Assembly (NCBI RefSeq): GCF_900156735.1
Contig: NZ_FTOL01000004.1
Coordinates: 62,001 to 126,000, forward strand
DNA: 64,000 bases
Origin: Chryseobacterium ureilyticum
GTDB lineage: Bacteria > Bacteroidota > Bacteroidia > Flavobacteriales > Weeksellaceae
Direction of reading: 5' to 3'
Shown: positions 8,123-15,378 of the stretch, one piece after another
How positions within the stretch are numbered: position 1 is the first letter of the stretch
Layout: the number at the start of each line of letters is the position of its first letter
Notes under the pieces: model-generated
Database searches by the model: none
The model's input: only the letters and a program-made list of their open reading frames with translations
What the model was told of the DNA's origin: nothing
Position numbers and translations under genes: made by a program

Positions 8123-9193
8123 TTAAACTGTTTCAAGTGCATGATCTACAACCACTCTCCATCCGAATGGATCTTCGGAAAGGTTGTTTTGAAGATCTAC
8201 TAAATCTTTCTTAAGGATCGCAGCAAAGCTTTCTTCGTCAGATAATCTTGGAAGTGATAATTTCTCACCTTCATATCCTAAAGCCTGGAACTGAGTGGTT
8301 ACAACAGCTGTACCTACTCCCCATACTTCTTTAAGCTCTCCGTTTTTCAAAGCTTCAATAACTGTTTTTACAGCAATTGGTTCAACTTTTACTTCAATTC
8401 CTCTTTTCTTAGCTAACTGAAGGAAGCTGTCTCTTGTAACTCCATCAAGAATTTTTTCAGACGTTGGTGGTGTATAAATTGTATCGTTAATTCTTACAAA
8501 TACGTTCATAGTACCACTCTCTTCGAAATACTCGTGAGTTGCATCATCAGTCCAGATAATTTGCTCGTATCCTTCTTCAATTGCCAATTGAGTTGGGTAG
8601 AAAGAAGCTGCATAGTTACCAGCTGCTTTAGCAGAACCTACTCCACCGTTTGCTGCTCTTGAATAGTGGTCTGAAATTTTTACAGATACAGGCTCTGAAT
8701 AATAGCTCTTTGCTGGTGTTGCTACAATAGCAAACATATATTTTTCAGAAACTCTTGCTTTCAAAGCTTCCTCTGTTGCGAAAATCAATGGTCTGATATA
8801 TAAAGACATACCTTCCCCCTGAGGGATCCAGTCTCTGTCGATATCTACTAATGCTTTTAATCCGTCTAAAAACATTTCCTCAGTCACCTCAGGCATTGCA
8901 AGACGCTTTGCTGACTTGTTGATACGTTCAAAATTCTTTTCTGGCCTGAAAAGGAAAACCTGCCCGTCTTTGTCTTTATAGGCTTTCATACCTTCAAAAC
9001 AAGCTTGTCCGTAGTTTACTCCCATCATAGCAGGTGTAAATGGAATTGGACCGTAAGGAACTAATTTTACATCACCCCATTTTCCGTTTTCGTACTCACA
9101 TATAATCATATGATCTATGAAAGTACCACCAAATGAAAAATTGTTAGGGTCAAATGTAGAAATTCTGGAGTTTTCAGTTTTTTGAATTATCAT
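8123..9193 (-). CDS. ilvE: Branched-chain amino acid aminotransferase
   Basis: A 356-residue class IV PLP-dependent aminotransferase of the BCAT II subfamily. Lys189 in GVGSAKAAGNYAAS is the PLP lysine. Other family signatures are YGQACFEGMKAYK near the N terminus, LYIRPLIFAT at 131-140 and the FEESGTMNVF segment that binds the cofactor phosphate. It transfers amino groups between glutamate and the 2-oxo acids of Leu, Ile and Val in the cytosol. It is monocistronic, with a strong terminator, and is divergent from mnmD. Length and motifs fit the family. Confidence 0.95.
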   Translation of the reverse strand: MIIQKTENSRISTFDPNNFSFGGTFIDHMIICEYENGKWGDVKLVPYGPIPFTPAMMGVNYGQACFEGMKAYKDKDGQVFLFRPEKNFERINKSAKRLAMPEVTEEMFLDGLKALVDIDRDWIPQGEGMSLYIRPLIFATEEALKARVSEKYMFAIVATPAKSYYSEPVSVKISDHYSRAANGGVGSAKAAGNYAASFYPTQLAIEEGYEQIIWTDDATHEYFEESGTMNVFVRINDTIYTPPTSEKILDGVTRDSFLQLAKKRGIEVKVEPIAVKTVIEALKNGELKEVWGVGTAVVTTQFQALGYEGEKLSLPRLSDEESFAAILKKDLVDLQNNLSEDPFGWRVVVDHALETV

Positions 9194-9257
9194 TTTTTAA
9201 AATTTTTACGATGTTCTACAAATTTAACATAATTTTCTAAATATAAAAATTTTAGAG

Positions 9258-9265
9258 TAAATTTG
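9258..9265 (+). promoter_or_regulatory. -7 element (TAAATTTG) upstream of mnmD
   Basis: TAAATTTG matches the flavobacterial TAnnTTTG -7 box. It lies 13 bases before the TTG start of mnmD, so the transcript would have almost no leader. A convincing -33 box was not seen. Confidence 0.45.
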
Positions 9266-9278
9266 ACAAAAAATTAGC

Positions 9279-9953
9279 TTGAAAAGAGAGATTAAGACCA
9301 CAAACGACGGAAGTAAAACATTGTTTATCAATGATTTAAATGAAAACTACCATTCTCATCACGGAGCTCTTCAGGAAGCAGAACACGTGTTTATTAAAAA
9401 TGGACTAAACTTAGTTAATGATTGCGAAATTAATATTTTAGAACTAGGTTTTGGAACAGGTTTGAATGTTTTAGTGACAATTAATGAATATTTAAAAACT
9501 GACAAAAATCATGTCATCAATTATTTTTCGCTCGAAAAATACCCCATAAATGAATCCGAAGTTAAGGATTTAGCTTACTTTGAACTTTTTGATAACCCAG
9601 AGTTTAAAAATATTTATCAGAAAATTCATCTAGCAGATTGGGAAAAGTCAGTTGAAATCATTAGTGGATTCAACTTAAAAAAGATAGAATGTGACTTTTT
9701 CGACCTAAAGAACATCGATCTACCGAAAATCAACCTTGTTTACTTTGACTGTTTCGGAGCAAGAGTACAGCCTGATCTTTGGGAAAAACCGTTATTCGAA
9801 CTGGTTTCTGACAAAATGGCGCTTAACGGATTATTAACGACCTACTCTTCCAAAGGAAGTGTAAGAAGAATTCTTCAGGAATTAAATTTCCAGGTGGAAA
9901 AAAAACAAGGTCCTCCGGGAAAGAGAGAGATGATTAATGCCATTAAACTATAA
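9279..9953 (+). CDS. mnmD: tRNA 5-methylaminomethyl-2-thiouridine methyltransferase (MnmD)
   Basis: A 224-residue SAM-dependent methyltransferase equal to the N-terminal half of E. coli MnmC. It has the SAM-binding motif ILELGFGTGLNVLVT, the family motif VYFDCFGARVQPDLWEKPLF and the C-terminal GPPGKREM. It methylates the 5-aminomethyl group of the wobble uridine in certain tRNAs. The FAD-dependent MnmC2 domain is absent, as usual in flavobacteria. The frame begins with TTG; the next in-frame ATG would remove conserved N-terminal residues (TNDGSKTL), so TTG is chosen. The gene is divergent from ilvE with about 85 bases between them. Confidence 0.85.
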   Translation: MKREIKTTNDGSKTLFINDLNENYHSHHGALQEAEHVFIKNGLNLVNDCEINILELGFGTGLNVLVTINEYLKTDKNHVINYFSLEKYPINESEVKDLAYFELFDNPEFKNIYQKIHLADWEKSVEIISGFNLKKIECDFFDLKNIDLPKINLVYFDCFGARVQPDLWEKPLFELVSDKMALNGLLTTYSSKGSVRRILQELNFQVEKKQGPPGKREMINAIKL

Positions 9954-10090
9954 ATAGTAAAGCAGAATTTTTTAAAAAAGCAAAATCATTTCAGGGCTAA
10001 TTTACAAATTCACTTTTTCACCATTTTAGCCTTATATGCCTCAGAAAAATTCATTACCTTTAACTATATAAAATATTATACATTATATAT

Positions 10091-10507
10091 ATGATAGATA
10101 AGATCAACATTAGAGTGTATGGCTGTGCAGTAAAAGATAAAAAAGTTCTTACCTTATTTGAGGAATATGCAGGTGAACCTTTAGTGAAATTTCCGGGTGG
10201 CGGATTGGAATATGGCGAGGGAACACTTGAGTGTTTACATCGTGAATTTGATGAAGAGTTGAATGTAAAAATAGACATTGTAGAACATTTCTATACTCAG
10301 GAAAACTTTCTGGTTTCCCGTTTCAGAGAAAATGAGCAACTTCTTACCATATATTATATAGTAAACATTGTAGATGAAAACGAATTTCTGATTCTTGATC
10401 CCTGCATAGAAAAAACAGAATGGATGGATATTGACAGACCAGACAATCCCTTCCCGCTTCCCATTGACAAAATTGTATTCGATAAATTAAAAGAAAAATT
10501 CCTGTAA
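10091..10507 (+). CDS. Nudix hydrolase
   Basis: A 138-residue single-domain Nudix protein. The Nudix box runs from Gly37 to Val59 with Glu43, Arg51-Glu52 and Glu55-Glu56 in place; the usual Gly near the end of the box is Asn58. These proteins hydrolyse nucleoside diphosphates linked to another group, using Mg2+ held by the glutamates. The exact substrate cannot be told. A tight terminator follows the stop, and the gene seems monocistronic. Confidence 0.88.
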   Translation: MIDKINIRVYGCAVKDKKVLTLFEEYAGEPLVKFPGGGLEYGEGTLECLHREFDEELNVKIDIVEHFYTQENFLVSRFRENEQLLTIYYIVNIVDENEFLILDPCIEKTEWMDIDRPDNPFPLPIDKIVFDKLKEKFL

Positions 10508-10529
10508 GAAGTACTTACAGGAATTTTTT
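10501..10529 (+). terminator. Terminator overlapping the end of the Nudix gene
   Basis: CCTGTAAG-AAGTA-CTTACAGG followed by AATTTTTT. The left arm includes the last codon and the stop codon of the Nudix gene. It also faces the minus-strand gene ending at 10540. Confidence 0.85.
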
Positions 10530-10539
10530 ATCTTAACTA

Positions 10540-11244
10540 TTATTTTTTCACTTTAAAATCGCTGGCTCCCGGATAAGGTTTTAAATATCCTGAATTCCAG
10601 TTAGACTGAAGTAATGATTCTACAAATTCATCAGTCCTGTTTTTGTGTGGATCATAACGATCTTTTAGATCAATATCAGCCATTTTTCCTTTTAAGTTCC
10701 ACCAAAACGCGCTAAATCCACCTCTAAGTTCTTTAATGATTTCATATACATTTTTACCTGTAGCTCTATTCATTAGTTTGGCAAAAACCTGTCCTTCTGT
10801 TGTAGTAAGATCTCTCAGCTGTTTTTCATACTGATCCGCAAGCATATTCTGTCTTTCCCTTACAAACTTTCGTTTAGCTTTGCTATCCATATCATTCATG
10901 TCTACCTGAATGTCTCTGTATTGCTGTAAAGCAGTTACAAATAAAGGATATACTCTATAAAGCTTTTTGTTTAGGAAATAATAGTAATTTTTATCAAGTT
11001 GATTGTTAAATCTCGGTTTATTAACTAAAACCAATTCATCCAATACTACTACAGGCTCTCCGTTTACTTCATAAATTTTCACTTTCTGCTGCTCGTCGTA
11101 ATAATATTTATTGCCAAATTCATCCACTTTGAGGGACTCAGGTGGGTATTGATTGAGAGGTTTTGCAACCACAGTATCCTTTTGACCAAAAACACTGACT
11201 CCAAAAAAGAAAACAAAAAGGCAAATAATCTTATTAAATTTCAT
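10540..11244 (-). CDS. DUF4294 family secreted protein
   Basis: A protein of about 234 residues starting at MKFNKIICLFVFFFG, which gives a good signal peptide. The longer open frame to 11280 begins with TTG and lacks one, so the internal ATG is preferred. The body matches the flavobacterial DUF4294 family in composition and motifs: a run of Tyr-rich strand (KYYYDEQQ), LYRVYPLFVTALQQY, KRKFVRERQ and GGFSAFWWNLKGKMADIDLKDRYDP (positions about 174-198, quoted in parts: GGFSAFWWNLK and DLKDRYDP). Function is unknown; likely periplasmic. It is divergent from the M42 peptidase gene with a 50-base gap. Confidence 0.78.
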   Translation of the reverse strand: MKFNKIICLFVFFFGVSVFGQKDTVVAKPLNQYPPESLKVDEFGNKYYYDEQQKVKIYEVNGEPVVVLDELVLVNKPRFNNQLDKNYYYFLNKKLYRVYPLFVTALQQYRDIQVDMNDMDSKAKRKFVRERQNMLADQYEKQLRDLTTTEGQVFAKLMNRATGKNVYEIIKELRGGFSAFWWNLKGKMADIDLKDRYDPHKNRTDEFVESLLQSNWNSGYLKPYPGASDFKVKK

Positions 11245-11295
11245 TATTTTTACACTTATAAGAACAAAAATTAAACGCAAAAATCATTCCTTTTT

Positions 11296-12369
11296 ATGAA
11301 ATTTGAAAAGAAATCTTTGAAATTTTTAGAGAAATATTTAAACACTTCATCTCCAACAGGTTATGAACACGAGGGTCAAAAAGTATGGATGGATTACATC
11401 AAACCTTATGTTGACAAAATTGAAGTAGACCATTATGGTACGTGCTATGGTATCATTAATCCTGAAGCAGAGTTTAAAGTAGTGATTGAAGCGCATGCTG
11501 ATGAAATTTCATGGTACGTAAATTATATTACTGATGACGGGCTCATTTATGTCATCAGAAACGGAGGTTCCGACCAGACCATTGCGCCTTCAAAAGTAGT
11601 ACATATCCACGGAGAAAATGGTATTGTAAAAGGCGTATTCGGATGGCCTGCAATTCACACAAGAAGCAACCAAGACGAACCTACTCCAAAAATCGAAAAC
11701 ATTTTCATCGACTGTGGTGCAACCACTAAGGAAGAAGTTGAAAAAATGGGAATCTTTGTAGGCTGCATGATCACTTATCCTGATGAATTCTTTGAAATGA
11801 ATGACAGATATTTTGTCTGCAGAGCTTTGGATAACAGAATTGGAGGATTTATGATTGCTGAAGTAGCAAGACTTTTAAAAGAGAATAAAAAATCTATTCC
11901 ATTCGGGCTTTATATTACCAATTCTGTACAGGAAGAAGTTGGCTTGTATGGTGCAGATATGATTGCTGATACTATCAAGCCCAATATAGCGATTGTAACA
12001 GACGTTACTCATGATACAACCACACCAATGATCGAAAAGAAAAAAGAAGGTGATCAGAAATGTGGCGCAGGACCGGTTGTATTCTTTGCACCGAGCGTTC
12101 ACCATACTATCAGAGAACTTATCATTGATACTGCAAAAACTAAGAAGATCCCTTATCAGAGAGCTGCCGCGAGCAGAGCTACAGGAACAGACACGGATGC
12201 TTTTGCTCATTCGAATGGCGGAGTACCAAGTGCATTAATTTCCTTACCTTTGCGCTACATGCATACAACAGTGGAAATGGTATCCAAAGAAGACGTAGCG
12301 AATGTTATTACACTGATCTACGAAACCGTTCTGAGAATCAAACCGGAAATGAAACTGAAGTATCATTAA
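11296..12369 (+). CDS. M42 family metallopeptidase
   Basis: A 357-residue cytosolic dinuclear zinc (or cobalt) aminopeptidase of the M42 family (FrvX, glutamyl aminopeptidase and the tetrahedral TET peptidases). Visible metal and catalytic motifs are EAHADEISW, ALDNRIGG, QEEVGLYGA (the Glu-Glu pair), DVTHDTT and the late His in RYMHTT. Such enzymes usually form dodecamers that trim peptides released by proteases. The gene is followed by a long inverted repeat and then rpe. Exact residue preference is not deducible. Confidence 0.9.
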   Translation: MKFEKKSLKFLEKYLNTSSPTGYEHEGQKVWMDYIKPYVDKIEVDHYGTCYGIINPEAEFKVVIEAHADEISWYVNYITDDGLIYVIRNGGSDQTIAPSKVVHIHGENGIVKGVFGWPAIHTRSNQDEPTPKIENIFIDCGATTKEEVEKMGIFVGCMITYPDEFFEMNDRYFVCRALDNRIGGFMIAEVARLLKENKKSIPFGLYITNSVQEEVGLYGADMIADTIKPNIAIVTDVTHDTTTPMIEKKKEGDQKCGAGPVVFFAPSVHHTIRELIIDTAKTKKIPYQRAAASRATGTDTDAFAHSNGGVPSALISLPLRYMHTTVEMVSKEDVANVITLIYETVLRIKPEMKLKYH

Positions 12370-12375
12370 GAGACA

Positions 12376-12440
12376 TTAGACACCAGATATCAGACACTAG
12401 ACTATAACACCAGCACTCAAGTCTGACATCTGGTGTCTAA
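12376..12440. repeat. Near-perfect inverted repeat between the M42 gene and rpe
   Basis: Arms of 20 bases (12376-12395 and 12421-12440) pair with one mismatch around a 25-base spacer; the arms carry TTAGACACCAGAT and ATCTGGTGTCTAA. There is no T run, so it is not an ordinary terminator. Three more intergenic palindromes of similar design but unrelated sequence occur in the window. Confidence 0.75.
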
Positions 12441-12473
12441 GATCTAAAATCTAATATTAAGTAAAAAGTAAAA

Positions 12474-13124
12474 ATGAAAACGAAGCTTATTGCTCCATCC
12501 CTTTTATCAGCAGACTTTGGGAATCTGCAAAGAGACATTGAAATGTTAAACAGATCTCAGGCAGACTGGTTCCACATCGACGTTATGGATGGGAGATTTG
12601 TACCTAATATTTCATTTGGTTTCCCTGTAATGAAAACCGTTCAGCAGCATGCTAAAAAATTCGTAGATGTTCACTTGATGATCGTTGAGCCGGAAAAATA
12701 TGTTGATGAATTCATTAATCATGGAGCAGACCTTATTTCGGTGCATTATGAAGCATGTACACATCTTCACAGAACGATTCACCACATTCAGAGTAAAGGA
12801 GCAAAAGCTGGGGTTGTACTAAACCCTTCTACTCCTGTTTTAATGCTTGAGGATATTATTGCAGATGTAGATTTAGTATTATTAATGAGTGTAAACCCTG
12901 GATTTGGAGGTCAGAAGTTCATTGAGAACACCTATAAAAAGATTGCAGAAACTAAAGATTTAATCTTAAGTAATAATTCTACAGCGCTTATTCAGGTAGA
13001 TGGAGGTGTAAATCTTGACAATGCATCCAAACTTTTCGAAGCAGGAGCAGATGTTTTAGTTGCTGGTAATGCTGTATTTTCGGCAGAAAGCCCTGAAAGA
13101 ACAATCGAGCTTTTAAAAATTTAG
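12474..13124 (+). CDS. rpe: Ribulose-phosphate 3-epimerase
   Basis: A 216-residue TIM barrel that interconverts ribulose 5-phosphate and xylulose 5-phosphate in the pentose phosphate pathway. Family motifs are in order: IAPSLLSADFGNL, HIDVMDGRFVPN, VDVHLMI, HYEA, VNPGFGGQKF and QVDGGVNLDN; the metal-binding His and catalytic Asp pairs are inside these. Length is normal. A terminator follows 20 bases after the stop. Confidence 0.97.
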   Translation: MKTKLIAPSLLSADFGNLQRDIEMLNRSQADWFHIDVMDGRFVPNISFGFPVMKTVQQHAKKFVDVHLMIVEPEKYVDEFINHGADLISVHYEACTHLHRTIHHIQSKGAKAGVVLNPSTPVLMLEDIIADVDLVLLMSVNPGFGGQKFIENTYKKIAETKDLILSNNSTALIQVDGGVNLDNASKLFEAGADVLVAGNAVFSAESPERTIELLKI

Positions 13125-13144
13125 AAAATATTTCTTTATATAAC

Positions 13145-13173
13145 AAAAGGCAGCCCCTTGGGACTGCCTTTTC
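13145..13173 (+). terminator. Terminator of rpe
   Basis: AAAAGGCAG-CCCCTTGGGA-CTGCCTTTT, a strong GC-rich stem with a T tail. Confidence 0.85.
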
Positions 13174-13324
13174 TCATTGGGATTTGAGTTGCCGTGGTTA
13201 TTAATTTTTCTTACAAAATTCTTTAAATGTGTAAATCCTTCTTACTAACTACACAAATTTCTGAATAAAGTACCACAAAAACATCCGTAGAAATACGGAA
13301 TTTATGATTAAGTATTTCTACCTA

Positions 13325-13816
13325 CTACCCTTCCTTATTCCATATACAGGAGCAGACAACCAGCGTAATGCTGATTACTGAAAAAACAGTTCTGATATTA
13401 TTTAAAAAATTCCATCTGTTCTCAAAGCTTTCACGCATCTTTTTAATAGCTTCCATTTTTGAATTAGAAATATCAAATTTATCAAGCGTATCATTCATTG
13501 GCACGTTTCCGACTATAGTAACTCCAAAAACGCCAATCAGATAGGCTAATGTTGCCAGTAAAAGAAAAATAAAAGCAGGCTGTTGACCTCTCATAAGAAA
13601 TGTGGATACAGGAAGCAACACAGCCGTCCCCATAAAGCTCATGAAAAATACAGGATTAAGAATTTCTCTGTTAATATTCTGCATAGCTTTCAAATATTCT
13701 GAGTCATTCAACTTTCCTAAACCAAGAACGACAGAACATGAATAAGCATAAAAAAGCCCGGCAATAAGTGCCGTAAGCACCGCGGTAATAATGAGTACGA
13801 CTGTTGTCATTTTCAT
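13325..13816 (-). CDS. DUF1772 family membrane protein
   Basis: A 163-residue protein with four hydrophobic helices and the DUF1772 (anthrone-oxygenase-like) pattern: small-residue-rich first helix, GNVPMNDTL after the third, and ENRWNFLNNIRT before the last. Function in this setting is unknown. It begins 30 bases after the MNIO gene and shares its direction, so it is likely the third gene of the RiPP-like operon. A membrane partner could take part in electron supply, export or metal handling, but that is inference. Confidence 0.82.
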   Translation of the reverse strand: MKMTTVVLIITAVLTALIAGLFYAYSCSVVLGLGKLNDSEYLKAMQNINREILNPVFFMSFMGTAVLLPVSTFLMRGQQPAFIFLLLATLAYLIGVFGVTIVGNVPMNDTLDKFDISNSKMEAIKKMRESFENRWNFLNNIRTVFSVISITLVVCSCIWNKEG

Positions 13817-13846
13817 ATAATTTGATTTGTGGTGATAAAATTCTCG

Positions 13847-14944
13847 TTAATAAGGATTCCATTTCTTGAGAATGTTTTGAGCAGTCATTATCATTTCTTC
13901 GTTCCAGATTTTTGTATTAAAATATTGGAAATTTTCTTTTTTAATCAATGAAGGCTCAACATTATCAAAAAGAAGTTTTGTCAATCTGGTTTGCTCTTCG
14001 TACAAAACGATATCCTCAAGAGGCTTTTTTGAAATATTTACTTCTTTTTTACTCCAAAAACGATTCTCTCTTCCAGACCAATCCAAATCATTAATTATCG
14101 TCTGAGCTTTTATAAAGTCACTTAAAAAATTCTGCTTATCTCTTTCTGTTTTAATGCTATGTCCCAATCTTTCAATGATGACATACTGTACATTTTTACA
14201 CTGTAATAAAACAGAAGGCAGTACTGCCCATATTTCATCAGGAATGTCATCATCATGAGTATCTCTTCTAATGGATTTCTTCCCGTAAATACTCTCCTGC
14301 CAACTTCCCCCAGAAAGATGAATTTCTTTCACTTTATCTAATGGATATGATTGAATAATTTCCTGCATATCCACCTCAAAATTGCAGGCTTGACAATAGA
14401 TATTATGAAGATCCAGAATAAGGAATCCATCAATATCTTCAATCAATTGGTCAAGAAATAAGCCTTGCTCCTTTACATCATCCACAGAAAAAGAAAATGC
14501 CAGATTTTCAATTCCTACAGAGATATCCACAGCATCCTGCAGTCTGTGAAGTCTGTCTTTTCCAATTTGTAATGTTTGAGAATGTAAAGATACCGGCAAT
14601 GGAACTCCCTGGTGAAAATTTTCAGTATTCATAAAACCAAAATGCTCCGTAAGATGATTGTATTGTCTTTTATGAACTTCCTTCTTTAATTTTTCAAGCC
14701 AAATTTTCTGCCTGTCATTCCATTTAGCGTCAAATAATGAATAATAAACGCCATGCCCTATCAAACGGCTGTTTTCGGAATAAAAATTCAGTAGATCACT
14801 CAGCCAAACAGGTTCTTTAGCATTATAAAAAGTATCGAATGACCACTCCAGTACTTCTATTGAACTACTTTGTAATAAAGGTAAAATAGCAGAAACAAAT
14901 TCTGATTCTGCCATCATTGATATTCCTAAGAGTGGTTTTTTCAT
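13847..14944 (-). CDS. MNIO family (DUF692) peptide-modifying oxidase, ChrH-like
   Basis: A 365-residue protein whose first 290 residues match the multinuclear non-heme iron oxidative enzymes (DUF692; MbnB, TglH, ChrH). Likely iron ligands and active-site residues are His64 (GHGVYYS), Glu100-His101 (TEHFGF), Glu146 (GIENLA), Asp178 and His180 (LDLHNIY), His209 (KEIHLSGG), Asp228, His230 and Asp231 (RDTHDDDIPDEIW), and Glu258. The last 70-80 residues are extra and may serve as the substrate-binding partner that other members carry on a separate chain. It starts 3 bases after the precursor-like gene at 14948. In related systems the enzyme oxidises Cys residues of a precursor peptide. Close to the chr system reported from Chryseobacterium. 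Confidence 0.88.
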   Translation of the reverse strand: MKKPLLGISMMAESEFVSAILPLLQSSSIEVLEWSFDTFYNAKEPVWLSDLLNFYSENSRLIGHGVYYSLFDAKWNDRQKIWLEKLKKEVHKRQYNHLTEHFGFMNTENFHQGVPLPVSLHSQTLQIGKDRLHRLQDAVDISVGIENLAFSFSVDDVKEQGLFLDQLIEDIDGFLILDLHNIYCQACNFEVDMQEIIQSYPLDKVKEIHLSGGSWQESIYGKKSIRRDTHDDDIPDEIWAVLPSVLLQCKNVQYVIIERLGHSIKTERDKQNFLSDFIKAQTIINDLDWSGRENRFWSKKEVNISKKPLEDIVLYEEQTRLTKLLFDNVEPSLIKKENFQYFNTKIWNEEMIMTAQNILKKWNPY

Positions 14945-14947
14945 ATT

Positions 14948-15163
14948 TTATCCTAATCCACAAGCCGGACAATAGCCAGGATCATGTTTAATTGTATCTT
15001 TTCTAATAGGTATTTTGGGAATCCTTGGTTTTTCCACAGTATCGGACTTAGCTATCTTTTTCACCTTCTTTACCGGCTTTTTGGTTTTCGTGACAGGTTT
15101 TGTTGTCTGTGCAGCAACGCCTACCGTCAATAAACTCGCCATTAATAATGCTGGAATTTTCAT
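14948..15163 (-). CDS. Putative RiPP precursor peptide with C-terminal CPACG motif
   Basis: A 71-residue peptide. Residues 1-19 are a signal-peptide-like hydrophobic leader. Residues 20-60 are rich in Lys, Thr and Pro. The last eleven residues read DPGYCPACGLG, with only two cysteines in the protein, Cys65 and Cys68. Its position 3 bases before an MNIO gene and the Cys-containing tail make it the likely substrate. The ChrA substrate of Chryseobacterium carries a closely similar C-terminal Cys-Pro-Ala-Cys-Gly segment as I recall it. The modified product may bind copper or another metal and be exported; this is inference. Confidence 0.8.
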   Translation of the reverse strand: MKIPALLMASLLTVGVAAQTTKPVTKTKKPVKKVKKIAKSDTVEKPRIPKIPIRKDTIKHDPGYCPACGLG

Positions 15164-15378
15164 AATTGCTTTTTTAAATAATTTACAATAAGCGTTCCAT
15201 TTACTTCCCTTCTAAAATACAACAATTTATGTTTGAATACTTTATATTTTAAAATCTATAGAGTAAACTTGTTTAATAAATAAAAACAGAGCCATTTTAA
15301 TATCATACGACAGATGAAGATTTATCGATTCCAAAAAATACATATTCTTTATTTATATTTAACCTTAAAAATTAATAA

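Noticed and set aside
13182..13204. Conserved mini-peptide LSxxGY shared with the ORF at 17855
   Set aside because: At 13182 the frame that would give LSCRGY has no ATG, GTG or TTG at a sensible place, so common coding is not supported; only the nucleotide similarity is reported.
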